DNA of 64,000 nucleotides from Actinomycetota bacterium (lineage in GTDB: Bacteria > Actinomycetota > Coriobacteriia > Anaerosomatales > Anaerosomataceae): NCBI GenBank assembly GCA_009668945.1, contig SBEH01000009.1, positions 1-64,000 of the forward strand, written 5' to 3'. Under the pieces are notes generated by a model. That model was not told the origin of the DNA. It saw only the letters and a list, made by a program, of their open reading frames with translations, and ran no database searches. The position numbers and the translations under genes are program-made. Positions 33,173-41,774 of this stretch are shown here, piece after piece (within the stretch, counting starts at the first letter, position 1; each line of letters starts with the position of its first letter).

Positions 33173-33539
33173 GTCCGTGCTGGTCGTCGATGACGCCGCC
33201 TTCATGCGGATGATGATCCGAGACATTCTGACCAGGGAAGGCTACGTCATCCACGAGGCCGTCAACGGGCGCGATGCGATCGAGAAGTATGCCGAGGTAC
33301 GTCCCGATCTTGTGACGATGGACATCACCATGCCCGAGATGAGCGGTCTCGAGGCCCTGCGCGCCATCCGTGAGGCGGATCCGGCGGCGAGGGTGCTCAT
33401 GGTCAGTGCGATGGGTCAGCAGAAGATGATCGTGGAGGCGCTCGAGTACGGCGCGATGGACTTCCTCGTGAAGCCGTTCCAGCCCACGAAAGTCCTCGAG
33501 ACGGTGAAGAAGTGTCTGCAGTCCACGGCACGCGCCTGA
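33165..33539 (+). CDS. cheY: Response regulator CheY
   Basis: A 124-residue single-domain receiver. The acidic pair is VVDD at residues 7-10, the phosphoacceptor is Asp53 (VTMDITMPEMSG), and Ser81 and Lys103 (FLVKPF) complete the site. Phospho-CheY would set the motor or pilus output. ATG at 33165 overlaps the cheW stop by eight bases. Confidence 0.92.
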   Translation: MSRSVLVVDDAAFMRMMIRDILTREGYVIHEAVNGRDAIEKYAEVRPDLVTMDITMPEMSGLEALRAIREADPAARVLMVSAMGQQKMIVEALEYGAMDFLVKPFQPTKVLETVKKCLQSTARA

Positions 33540-33549
33540 TTGGGGGGCC

Positions 33550-34602
33550 ATGCGGTCCACGATCAAGGTCCTGGTCGTAGATGATTCTGCGCTCATCCGG
33601 CAGATGCTCACTCGCGCCCTCGCCCTGGATCCGGCCGTTGAGATCGTAGGGACGGCGAAGACCGGTCTCGAGGCGATTGAGAAGGCCCATCAGCTTCAGC
33701 CCGCAGTGATCACTCTCGACATCGAGATGCCCGAGCTCTCGGGTCTGGAAGCCTTGCCGCACATCATCAAGTCCACACCGGCGCGAGTGGTCATGCTCTC
33801 ATCTCTGAGTGACGCTGAGACTACCTACCAGGCGCTGGACCAGGGTGCGGTCGATTTCATGGTGAAGCCTGCGAGCGGGTTCGCCACGTCGCTCGCGGCA
33901 TTGACGGACGAACTGCTCAAGAAGATCAAGATCGCTTACCGCGTCTCGCCGGATCTGCGTCTGGTGAGCCGACGCGAGCGGTCGGGGAGCGGTGCGAGTC
34001 CGAAGCCACCTGTCGCAGGCAAAGGCGTCGCCGCCGTGCGGGTAGTGGCTATCGCGGCATCAACGGGAGGCCCTCCTGCGCTTGAGACGGTCTTCTCCGG
34101 GTTGAGTCGGGATCTCGAAGCTGCGTACCTGATCGTGCAGCATCTCCCGGTGGGGTTCACGGAGTCGCTCGCGAGGCGTCTCCAGCGCGTGACGGACATC
34201 ACGGTCACTGAGGCGGACTCCGGGATGTCGGTGGACGAGGGTGTCGCCTATCTCGCCCCCCACGGCGTGCATATGTCGCTTGAAGGGCGCGCCTTGAAGC
34301 GGATAGCGCTTGAGGACACTCCCTCGATGCACGGAGTGAAGCCCGCCGCCGATCCGACGTTGGAAAGTGCGGCGTCCCATTTCGCGGAACGCTCGGTCGG
34401 AGTCGTCCTGACCGGGATGGGATCCGACGGCGCGCGAGGGCTTCAGACGATACGTGAGGCCGGAGGCGAGACGATTGCGCAAGACGAAGCGACGAGCGTC
34501 GTGTGGGGCATGCCTGGTGCGGCTGCGCGCTCGGGCGCCGCGGCGCGCGTCGTGCCACTGGGAGGCGTGGCGGCCGAGATCCGACGCGCGGTGAGGGGGT
34601 GA
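33550..34602 (+). CDS. cheB: Chemotaxis-specific methylesterase/deamidase
   Basis: A 350-residue protein with an N-terminal receiver domain (VLVVDDSALIRQML, TLDIEMPELSGLEAL, DFMVKPAS) and a C-terminal methylesterase. The catalytic triad lies in AIAASTGGPPALE (Ser), VQHLPVGFTESLARRL (His) and VVLTGMGSDGARGL (Asp). It reverses CheR methylation to reset receptors. ATG at 33550. Confidence 0.93.
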   Translation: MRSTIKVLVVDDSALIRQMLTRALALDPAVEIVGTAKTGLEAIEKAHQLQPAVITLDIEMPELSGLEALPHIIKSTPARVVMLSSLSDAETTYQALDQGAVDFMVKPASGFATSLAALTDELLKKIKIAYRVSPDLRLVSRRERSGSGASPKPPVAGKGVAAVRVVAIAASTGGPPALETVFSGLSRDLEAAYLIVQHLPVGFTESLARRLQRVTDITVTEADSGMSVDEGVAYLAPHGVHMSLEGRALKRIALEDTPSMHGVKPAADPTLESAASHFAERSVGVVLTGMGSDGARGLQTIREAGGETIAQDEATSVVWGMPGAAARSGAAARVVPLGGVAAEIRRAVRG

Positions 34603-34608
34603 GCGTCG

Positions 34609-36555
34609 TTGGGCGATGACATGTCCGCATACAAGGACGTGTTCTTGAGCGAGAGCGCTGAGTACATCCAATCGATCACCGACGGTCTGCTCGCCCTGGA
34701 GTCGAACCCGAACGATCTTGAGCCGGTGGAGACGGTCTTCAGAGGCGCACATTCGCTCAAGGGCATGGCAGCGGCGATGGGCTATACCCGCACCCAGGAG
34801 CTCACGCACAAGATGGAGACCTTGATGGAGACCGTCCGCTCGCGCGTCCAGGTGGCGGACCATGCCCTGATCGATCTCATGCTGCGAGCTACTGACGTCG
34901 TGCGCGACGTGATCGCCGATGAGTCATCGGGCGGGGATACGGTAGAGATCGACACGACGGTGGCGGCGCTGGTTGCGAGGTCGGAGCTGCGTGTGGCCGG
35001 GGGATCGTCCGAGGAGTCGCCCTCGTCCGAGGTACCCGCGGCGGACGCGGCCGAGGGATCGCTGTACCGGGCGAAGGTCACCCTCGAGGAGGGATGCGTC
35101 CTCAAGGGCGTCCGAGCGTACATGGCGATAAAGCGGCTTGCGCACATGGGGGCCGTCGTCGAGACGATTCCCAGTGCCCGTGAGATTGAGGACGAGCAGT
35201 TCGATCGGTCGTTCGAGGTGCTGCTCCGTACAAAGACCGCCCCGGGAGCAGTGCGCGATGCCGCGATGGGAGTCACGGAGGTAGAGGATGTCATCGTCGA
35301 GACGGTCGAGGCATCGGCCGTTGCATCCGCCGTCGAGGGGCCGCTCCGAGGGCCCGCGGCCCGGAAGTCGCGCTCGATGCCGAAGATTGCAGAGACGCAG
35401 ACCGTACGCATCTCGATCGGGCATCTGGACGCGATCGTCAACCTTGTCGGCGAGCTGGTCATCGTGCGGTCCAGGTTGGACAGGGTTGCCGAGGAGTGCC
35501 GCAGGGCGGATCTGAACGATGCGCTCGACGTGCTCGAGCGGATCAGCGTAGACCTCCAGCAGGAGGTCATGCAGACGCGCATGGTTCCTGTCGGCAATAT
35601 CTTCAACCGGTTTCCCCGGATGGTGCGGGACCTGGCGAGGGACCTCGGCAAGGACATCCAGCTGGACATGGGCGGTCTCGATATCGAACTCGACCGCACC
35701 GTTCTCGATGAGATCGGCGACCCGATAGTCCATCTGCTCCGCAACAGCATCGATCACGGCATCGAGATTCCGGAGGAGCGGCGGCGTGCCGGCAAGCCGG
35801 AGCGCGGTACGATCAGCCTCCACGCGGAGCGGGAGCGGGAGCAGATCAAGATCACCGTGTCTGACGACGGCAGAGGGCTGGACACCGAGAAGATATGGGA
35901 CAAGGCTGCCGAGCGAGGACTGGTGGACCGTCATTCCCGGGACTCCTACAGCGACCAGGACGTCCTGATGCTGGTTTGCATGCCCGGCTTCAGCACGGCC
36001 GAGAAGGCCACGCGCATCTCCGGCCGGGGCGTCGGGATGGACGTGGTCAAGGGTAAGATCGAGTATCTCGGCGGAACCATCACCGTGAACTCCGTGCCGG
36101 GGCAGGGCATGTCGGTGTCCCTGTTCCTGCCGCTCACGCTGGCGATCATCCAGTCGCTTCTGGTTGCCAACGGCAAGCGTGTCTACGCGCTTCCACTCGG
36201 CATCGTCGAGGAAGTGCTATCTCCCGATGAAGTGCGTCTGGCGACCGTCGACTCGAGGCCTGTGGTCGTGCTCAGGGAGGGCACTGCCGTATCGCTTCAC
36301 CGGTTGGACGTGCTCTGCGGCACCGCTACGGGTGACGCGCCCGGTCCGGACCATCACCACATGGTGCTCATGCGCAGCGGCGACGAGTTGCGGGCGCTCG
36401 CTGTCGAGCACCTGATCGGCCGCCGCGAGATCGTCATCAAGCCCCTATCGCCGCTCTTTCGTGGTCTGCTCGGATTCAGCGGCGCTACCGTGCTTGGCGA
36501 TGGCGGGGTAGCCCTCATCCTCGATCCTCGCACGCTGTTCCAGTTGGAGGCCTGA
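34609..36555 (+). CDS. cheA: Chemotaxis histidine kinase
   Basis: A 648-residue histidine kinase. P1 carries the phosphoryl histidine His48 in AHSLKGMAAAMG; a P2-like segment (residues about 145-225) binds CheY; the P3 dimer helix ends near RMVPVGNIFNRFPRM. P4 contains the N-box LLRNSIDHGIE, DDGRGLD and RISGRGVGMDVVKG; P5 is the CheW-like coupling domain. TTG at 34609 has GAGGGGG nine bases upstream; ATG at 34621 is poorer. Confidence 0.92.
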   Translation: MGDDMSAYKDVFLSESAEYIQSITDGLLALESNPNDLEPVETVFRGAHSLKGMAAAMGYTRTQELTHKMETLMETVRSRVQVADHALIDLMLRATDVVRDVIADESSGGDTVEIDTTVAALVARSELRVAGGSSEESPSSEVPAADAAEGSLYRAKVTLEEGCVLKGVRAYMAIKRLAHMGAVVETIPSAREIEDEQFDRSFEVLLRTKTAPGAVRDAAMGVTEVEDVIVETVEASAVASAVEGPLRGPAARKSRSMPKIAETQTVRISIGHLDAIVNLVGELVIVRSRLDRVAEECRRADLNDALDVLERISVDLQQEVMQTRMVPVGNIFNRFPRMVRDLARDLGKDIQLDMGGLDIELDRTVLDEIGDPIVHLLRNSIDHGIEIPEERRRAGKPERGTISLHAEREREQIKITVSDDGRGLDTEKIWDKAAERGLVDRHSRDSYSDQDVLMLVCMPGFSTAEKATRISGRGVGMDVVKGKIEYLGGTITVNSVPGQGMSVSLFLPLTLAIIQSLLVANGKRVYALPLGIVEEVLSPDEVRLATVDSRPVVVLREGTAVSLHRLDVLCGTATGDAPGPDHHHMVLMRSGDELRALAVEHLIGRREIVIKPLSPLFRGLLGFSGATVLGDGGVALILDPRTLFQLEA

Positions 36556-36556
36556 T

Positions 36557-37168
36557 ATGGACCCGCGCAACCTCTCGGCGTTCCAGATCGATGTCCTGGG
36601 CGAGGTGGGCAGTATTGGCGCGGGGCATGCGGCTACCGCTCTGTCGCAGCTGCTCGGCGCGGAGGTCAACATCGACGTCCCGGACACCCGACTACTGCCC
36701 GTGAGCGAAGTCCCCATGGTGTTCGGCGGTGCCGAGAACCTGGTCGGAGCGGTCTACACTCGGCTGTTGGGCGACCTTGCGGGCGCGCTCCTTTTCATCC
36801 TTCCGCGCGATCAGCTCCTCGCGTTGGCCGATCTGCTGCGTTCGCGCGAACCCGGTACGGCGAAGTCGCTGGGAACCGCTGAAGAGGGACTGGTCGTGCA
36901 TGCCTCGGCTGTCCTCCAGGCGGCGTATCTCTCGGCGATCGCACGCCTTACCGAGCTATCGGTCCTACCCGGTCCGTCCCAGTTCGCCTTCGACATGATG
37001 GGCGGGATCCTGGACTTCGTGACAGCCGAGATCGGGATGAAGGTCGAATCGGCGCTGCTGATCGTCACGCGCTTCGTGTCGTCGGAGACGATCGTGGATG
37101 GCGCTCTGTTCTTCCTTCCCGACCCCGATAGTCTTGACGTCCTCTTGGGCAGGCTGGGCGCGGTCTAA
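36557..37168 (+). CDS. cheC: CheC-type chemotaxis protein (active-site residues altered)
   Basis: A 203-residue CheC-family protein, normally a CheY-P phosphatase. The first active-site motif, usually EIGNIGAGN, reads EVGSIGAGH here (Glu16, Ser19), so the catalytic asparagine is missing. The second, usually E-x-x-N, is replaced by HASA before VLQAAYLSAIARL. Phosphatase activity is therefore doubtful. It may still bind CheY or CheD. One base separates it from cheA and three from cheD. Confidence 0.85.
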   Translation: MDPRNLSAFQIDVLGEVGSIGAGHAATALSQLLGAEVNIDVPDTRLLPVSEVPMVFGGAENLVGAVYTRLLGDLAGALLFILPRDQLLALADLLRSREPGTAKSLGTAEEGLVVHASAVLQAAYLSAIARLTELSVLPGPSQFAFDMMGGILDFVTAEIGMKVESALLIVTRFVSSETIVDGALFFLPDPDSLDVLLGRLGAV

Positions 37169-37171
37169 GGC

Positions 37172-37690
37172 ATGCGAGGCGCATCCGATATAGGCGGCCA
37201 CTGGGCCAATCCGAACCAGAACACGGTCCTCGTTTCGACCGGTGAACTCGCGGTCGCCGAGCACCCCAGGGTCCTCGTGACCCCGGCGCTAGGCTCGTGC
37301 GTAGGTGTCACGCTCTGGGACGCCTTCGGTCGACGTGGCGGCATGGCACATGTCATGCTTCCTTCCCCGGCTGATACCCGTATCGAGGGACTGGCGAGCC
37401 GCTTCGCCTCGGTGGCGATACCGGCGCTTGCCGACGAGATCACTCAAGGATCGAACCTCAGACGGCTGGTCGCCAAGATTGCCGGCGGGTCTATCATGTT
37501 CGGCACAGAGAACGGCGCGCCGAGCATCGGGAGCCGAAACGTGATAGAGGTCAAACGTCAGCTCGCCCTGTTGGGAATCCCTCTAGTTGCCGAAGATACG
37601 GGCGGGGCGTACGCCCGGACGATGGAGCTGCATCTCGATACCGGGCTGGTTGTCGTGCGAAGCTATCGCTACGGAATCAAGGATCTGTGA
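37172..37690 (+). CDS. cheD: Chemoreceptor glutamine deamidase
   Basis: A 172-residue deamidase that converts receptor glutamines to glutamate. LGSCVGVTLWD contains the catalytic cysteine, GGMAHVMLP the histidine, and FGTENGAPSIGSRNV the following motif. CheD activity is typically tuned by CheC, encoded just upstream. Confidence 0.9.
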   Translation: MRGASDIGGHWANPNQNTVLVSTGELAVAEHPRVLVTPALGSCVGVTLWDAFGRRGGMAHVMLPSPADTRIEGLASRFASVAIPALADEITQGSNLRRLVAKIAGGSIMFGTENGAPSIGSRNVIEVKRQLALLGIPLVAEDTGGAYARTMELHLDTGLVVVRSYRYGIKDL

Positions 37691-37727
37691 CCAAGGTTCG
37701 TCGAAGACCGCCCGCGAGAGGGTGTTG

Positions 37728-39218
37728 ATGGAGGAACGCACAGGTGCGGCCGTTGCGGGGTTGGACCGCGGCGGACACATAGGGATCGCGATCGCGGGTG
37801 GCGGACTTCGGGCCACGTCGGTCCTGCGTCTGCTCAACGATGTCGAGAATCTCGCAGTCGTGGCGGTATACGATGTGGCCCGGTCCGCCCCGGCCATCCG
37901 CCTCGCCGACGACCTCGGTATCTTCACTACGACCGAGTTGTCGGAGTTGTACCAGATCGCGGGACTCGATCTCGTGCTCGATCTCTCGGAAGAGGCGGCC
38001 ATCCACGAAGCTTTGAGCGCGGAGCGTCTGAGCAGCGTGGAAGTCGTCTCAGGTCCCGGCGCCGAGCTCGTCTGGGACCTGCTGATCGCAAAGAAGCGCA
38101 GTGAGGAGCAGGAGAAGATCTTCGTCGAGCTGCAGGTAGCGTACGACAAGATCCGCAGCCACGAACGGCGACTCCAGTCGAGCAAGGAGGCGCTCGAGAG
38201 GGCCAACGAAGAGCTCGAGGGCCGGCTCGCGGAGATCTTCTTCACGCACGAGTTCTTCAAGGCACTCACCACGTTCAGCTCGATCGGTGACGTCACGAGC
38301 CTGATCGTCGACGGGGCGAACGGCATCCTCGGCGCCGAGATCTCCGCGGTCTACCTCTTCAACCATGACGACTGGACCCTGCGCCTGTGTGCGAGCCAGG
38401 GCCGCCCGGAGGACTCGTTCCACCCGACGCTGCACGTTTCCGAGACGATCGTGGGCGCGGCCTTCCGCGATGGCTTCGTCCAGCAAAGCGATGTCAGCCC
38501 CGGTTCGGAGCTTGCGAACTGGTACGAGCGTCCGGAGGAGATCCGGTCGCAGGCTGCGACGCCGCTTCGTTCGGGCGATTCGGTGGTGGGGGTCCTTCTT
38601 GTCGCGTCGGCCACATTCCGTGACTTGTCACACGCCGAGCGGGACCGTCTGCAGGGCATCGCCAACCAGTCGTCTCTCGCGCTTCAGAACGCGCTGCTGC
38701 ACGAGGAGCTTGAGCGGCTCTCAGTCACGGACAGACTGACGGATCTGTACAATCACGGCTATCTGCACCAGCGCCTCGACGAAGAGATGGAGCGCTGCCA
38801 ACGTTTCGAGCACGAGATGTCGCTCATCATGCTCGACATCGACGACTTCAAGAAGTTCAACGACAGATACGGTCACCCGAAGGGCGACACGGTGCTCAAG
38901 GCAGTCAGCATCATCATCAAGCAGAACCTTCGCGAGATCGACGTCGCGGCTCGATACGGCGGCGAGGAGTTCGTGATCATGCTTCCCGAGACGGACGTCG
39001 CCGGGGCTGCGGCAGTGGCGGAGCGGATCCGCTCCAGCATGGCCCAGTATCCGCACGTTGTGGGCGACAACGTCGAGAAGGTCGTCCAGACCGTTTCACT
39101 GGGTGTCGCGAACTACCCCGGCAACGCGAACACGGCGGCCGCGCTCGTAGAAGCCGCGGACCAGGCGATGTACAGGGCGAAACGCGCGGGCAAGAATCAG
39201 GTCGTTGTTGCGTCGTAA
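37728..39218 (+). CDS. Rossmann-fold/GAF/GGDEF diguanylate cyclase
   Basis: A 496-residue protein with an unusual domain order. Residues about 15-125 look like an NAD-binding Rossmann domain (HIGIAIAGGGLRATSVLRLL, VVAVYDVARSAPAIRLADDLG, LDLVLDLSEE). A coiled coil (about 130-165), a GAF domain (about 175-325) and a GGDEF domain follow. GGEEF at 411-415 is intact, and RxxD (REID, 402-405) five residues before it is the inhibitory c-di-GMP site. It should make c-di-GMP in response to two signals, one possibly NAD(P)-linked. Its location after the che operon suggests a motility/adhesion output. ATG at 37728. Confidence 0.85.
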   Translation: MEERTGAAVAGLDRGGHIGIAIAGGGLRATSVLRLLNDVENLAVVAVYDVARSAPAIRLADDLGIFTTTELSELYQIAGLDLVLDLSEEAAIHEALSAERLSSVEVVSGPGAELVWDLLIAKKRSEEQEKIFVELQVAYDKIRSHERRLQSSKEALERANEELEGRLAEIFFTHEFFKALTTFSSIGDVTSLIVDGANGILGAEISAVYLFNHDDWTLRLCASQGRPEDSFHPTLHVSETIVGAAFRDGFVQQSDVSPGSELANWYERPEEIRSQAATPLRSGDSVVGVLLVASATFRDLSHAERDRLQGIANQSSLALQNALLHEELERLSVTDRLTDLYNHGYLHQRLDEEMERCQRFEHEMSLIMLDIDDFKKFNDRYGHPKGDTVLKAVSIIIKQNLREIDVAARYGGEEFVIMLPETDVAGAAAVAERIRSSMAQYPHVVGDNVEKVVQTVSLGVANYPGNANTAAALVEAADQAMYRAKRAGKNQVVVAS

Positions 39219-39234
39219 GCCCTGCGGGTAGAAT
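39205..39234 (+). promoter_or_regulatory. Promoter inside the end of the cyclase gene
   Basis: TTGTTG (39205-39210) and TAGAAT (39229-39234) are separated by 18 bases, 42 bases before the GTG of the next gene. Confidence 0.55.
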
Positions 39235-39276
39235 CAGCATGACGGACCGCGACCGCCACGCTAAGGGGCGCCAGAC

Positions 39277-39615
39277 GTGAGTTTGAGCCGGGCGCTTTCG
39301 ATCCTCCCCGATGATGAGCATACGGAGCGTGTGCTGCGGGATGTGCTCGTTCTCTTCGGGCATCACCAGAAGGAGTGGATGAGCGAAGGCGAGGTCCAGG
39401 CTCGCACGGGGCGGACCCGGGTAGACATCCATGCCGTTCTCCCGGTCCTCTCGACTTGCTACGTGCTCGACTTCGACAGCGACAAGCAGTCGTACCGATA
39501 CAGCGGCGACGTCGTCCTCGGGTTCGAGATAGACACCTTCATGCGTCGGGCCGAGCACCACCAGAACCACATGCGCGCGAACCTCGCGCGATTCAGAGAA
39601 CGGCAGAACTACTAG
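39277..39615 (+). CDS. Hypothetical protein, possible winged helix
   Basis: A 112-residue protein. MSEGEVQARTGRTRVDIHAVLPVLSTCYVLDFDS has the spacing of a winged helix-turn-helix with a following wing, and the C-terminus is a basic helix (HHQNHMRANLARFRERQ). No family is recognised. GTG at 39277. Confidence 0.6.
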   Translation: MSLSRALSILPDDEHTERVLRDVLVLFGHHQKEWMSEGEVQARTGRTRVDIHAVLPVLSTCYVLDFDSDKQSYRYSGDVVLGFEIDTFMRRAEHHQNHMRANLARFRERQNY

Positions 39616-39648
39616 GCCCGCATTCCGAGGGTCTGGATCGGAGCGGAT

Positions 39649-40560
39649 GTGGTCCAACCTATCACCCAGGGCGATCGCGGCCCGGCGGTCGAGGACGTTC
39701 AGAAGCGCCTGCTCTCGCTGGGCTTCGACTTGGGGCCGACCGGCATCGACGGGGTCTTCCTCGGGGCTACGCTCACCGCTGTTCGCAGCTTCCAGCGCGA
39801 TAGGGATCTCGCCGAAGATGGCGTTGTTGGAGACGAGACGTGGTCGGCGCTGGTGGACGCTACGTTCAGACTCGGCGATCGGCTGCTGTATCTCAAGCAT
39901 CCCTATCTTCATGGCGCGGATGTGCACCGGCTTCAGGGCGCACTTAACGTTCTCGGGTTCGCGTGCGGCGAGCCGGATGGGATATTCGGGGCATTCACCG
40001 AGCGGGCGGTGGGGGAGTTCCAGGCCAACGTCGGTCTGCCGGCTGACGGGATAGCCGGGCCGGATACCGTGGGTGCGATCGAACGCCTGCGGCACGTCTG
40101 GGACGGCAAGGACCCTGCGGCACCGGCTGCCCTCACGATCGCTCCGGCCCGTGCGGCCGAGGTCTTGCGGCGTTCGGCCGTGACCCTCGTCTGCGGAGAC
40201 CGATGTGCGCGGGCCGTTGCAGAGCGAGTCGCCAACCTCGCTCGCGCCGCCGAGCCCGAAGCCAGCATCGATGTGTCCGACCGTATGCCGGGGGCCCCCG
40301 CATACGGACTTGTCCTCCACCTGTCGTGCGGGGTGCCCCGGACACACGGTCGGGTCCCCGTCATCGCCGTGTCGCCCGAGGCGAGCGCGGAGGGGCGGTT
40401 CATCGCAGCGTTCCGGGGAGCGGATCCCGAGGCGATCGCCATCGTTCTGATACCCGAGGACTCGTGCGAGCGCGAGCACGAGGCGCAGGGCCTGGCCGTC
40501 CGCATACTCGATGGGGTATGCGCTGTCCTGTCGGCGGGACCTGCTCCCGTGGTACCATAG
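39649..40560 (+). CDS. Double peptidoglycan-binding-domain protein
   Basis: A 303-residue protein with two tandem PG_binding_1 domains: GDRGPAVEDVQKRLLSLGF...DGVFLGATLTAVRSFQ and HGADVHRLQGALNVLGF...DGIFGAFTERAVGEFQ. A C-terminal region (about 165-300) may be a degenerate amidase-like fold. It has no visible signal peptide. A role in cell-wall metabolism, in the manner of CwlM-like proteins, is plausible. GTG at 39649. Confidence 0.75.
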   Translation: MVQPITQGDRGPAVEDVQKRLLSLGFDLGPTGIDGVFLGATLTAVRSFQRDRDLAEDGVVGDETWSALVDATFRLGDRLLYLKHPYLHGADVHRLQGALNVLGFACGEPDGIFGAFTERAVGEFQANVGLPADGIAGPDTVGAIERLRHVWDGKDPAAPAALTIAPARAAEVLRRSAVTLVCGDRCARAVAERVANLARAAEPEASIDVSDRMPGAPAYGLVLHLSCGVPRTHGRVPVIAVSPEASAEGRFIAAFRGADPEAIAIVLIPEDSCEREHEAQGLAVRILDGVCAVLSAGPAPVVP

Positions 40561-40602
40561 CCCGGCTGCTCGGCCGCCGGAAAGCGTCAGGAGGCGAGAA
40601 GC

Positions 40603-41646
40603 CTGAACCGGATCGTCCTGCGGGCTGCGGGCCCGCTTCTCATCATCGTCCTCGCCGTAGGCAACGCTGTCCCCGCTCTAGGCGCGCCCATCGACGCGAA
40701 GCGGGCACAGGCCGCGCAGATCAAGGTCCAGGTGGACGAGCTGGACGTCCGGCTCGAGATCGCGGCAGAGGACTACAACGAGGCGAAGTCGGCCTACGAC
40801 GCTGTCTCGGGCCAGATTCACGACAGCGAGACAGAAGCGGCCGAGCTTGCCGTCCGGCAGGACGAACTCGAAGCCAACCTGAGCACGCGTGTGGTCGGGA
40901 TGTACCGCCAGGGGCCGCTCGGCGCACTCGAAGTGCTACTCGGGTCCGCCTCGTTCGAGGAGTTCGCAGCCACCTGGGACCTGCTGCAGGAGATGAACCT
41001 GAACGACGCGGCGCGGGTAGCCGAACTCAAGCAGACCCGCTCGGACCTGCTGCTCGTGCAGCAGCAGCTCGCGGCGCAGCAAGCGGACGCCAAGCTGCAG
41101 TACGACACGATGGAGGCGAACAAGCAGGCCATCGAGGCCCAGCTTGTAGAGCGCCAGAACCTGTTGTCCGGCATCGAGGCCGAGATCGCCCAGCTGCAGC
41201 GGGCGCAGGAAGAGGCGGCGCGCCGAAGGGCCGCAGCCGCAGCGGCGGCGAGGGTGAAGACCGCGCCGATCACCGACTACGGCGACCCTTCGGGCGCGCC
41301 GCACACGGCTGTCGTGGCGATCGCGCTCTCGAAGCTGGGGGCGCCCTATCGTTGGGCTGCTGCCGGTCCGGACGCCTTCGACTGCAGCGGGTTCACGATG
41401 TGGTGCTATGCGCAGATCGGCATCAGTCTGCCGCACAGCTCGCGAGCGCAGATCGGGGCGGGCGAACGGGTGTCCCGCGCCAATCTCCAGCCGGGCGACC
41501 TGGTCTTCTTCGGCAGGTCCGGGATCCATCACGTAGGCATGTACATCGGCGGAGGGGACTTCGTTCACTCGCCGAACACCGGCGACGTGGTGAAGGTGTC
41601 CAGTCTGGACGCGCGGAGTGACTACGTAGGAGCGTGCAGGCCGTAG
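40603..41646 (+). CDS. NlpC/P60 (C40) peptidoglycan endopeptidase, apparent CTG start
   Basis: A 347-residue secreted hydrolase. After a signal peptide (GPLLIIVLAVGNAVPALG) come about 190 residues of coiled coil with repeated Glu/Gln heptads, and a C-terminal NlpC/P60 domain. The catalytic cysteine is in FDCSGFTMW and the histidine in SGIHHVGMYIGGG. It would cleave D-Glu-DAP bonds. There is no ATG, GTG or TTG between the upstream in-frame stop and 40732, where the signal peptide would be lost. CTG at 40603 has AGGAGG eight bases upstream and restores the signal, so it is the likely start. Confidence 0.83.
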   Translation: MNRIVLRAAGPLLIIVLAVGNAVPALGAPIDAKRAQAAQIKVQVDELDVRLEIAAEDYNEAKSAYDAVSGQIHDSETEAAELAVRQDELEANLSTRVVGMYRQGPLGALEVLLGSASFEEFAATWDLLQEMNLNDAARVAELKQTRSDLLLVQQQLAAQQADAKLQYDTMEANKQAIEAQLVERQNLLSGIEAEIAQLQRAQEEAARRRAAAAAAARVKTAPITDYGDPSGAPHTAVVAIALSKLGAPYRWAAAGPDAFDCSGFTMWCYAQIGISLPHSSRAQIGAGERVSRANLQPGDLVFFGRSGIHHVGMYIGGGDFVHSPNTGDVVKVSSLDARSDYVGACRP

Positions 41647-41670
41647 GCTCTGCGCCACGGGCGGATTCAT

Positions 41671-41698
41671 TTGAGCGTCAGGGTGAGTGGAGTAGACT
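41671..41698 (+). promoter_or_regulatory. Promoter of pilT
   Basis: TTGAGC (41671-41676) and TAGACT (41693-41698) with a 16-base spacer, 76 bases before the pilT start. Confidence 0.5.
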
Positions 41699-41774
41699 AA
41701 GTAGATGCGGGCTAAAGCTGCGCGGCCCGCGCGTCGAAGAACCCTCTATGGATTCGCGGTGAAGGCAGGCGGGC

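Noticed and set aside
40203-41621. 472-codon plus-strand ORF overlapping two cell-wall genes
   Set aside because: Low-complexity Arg/Gly-rich shadow; the true frames have domains.
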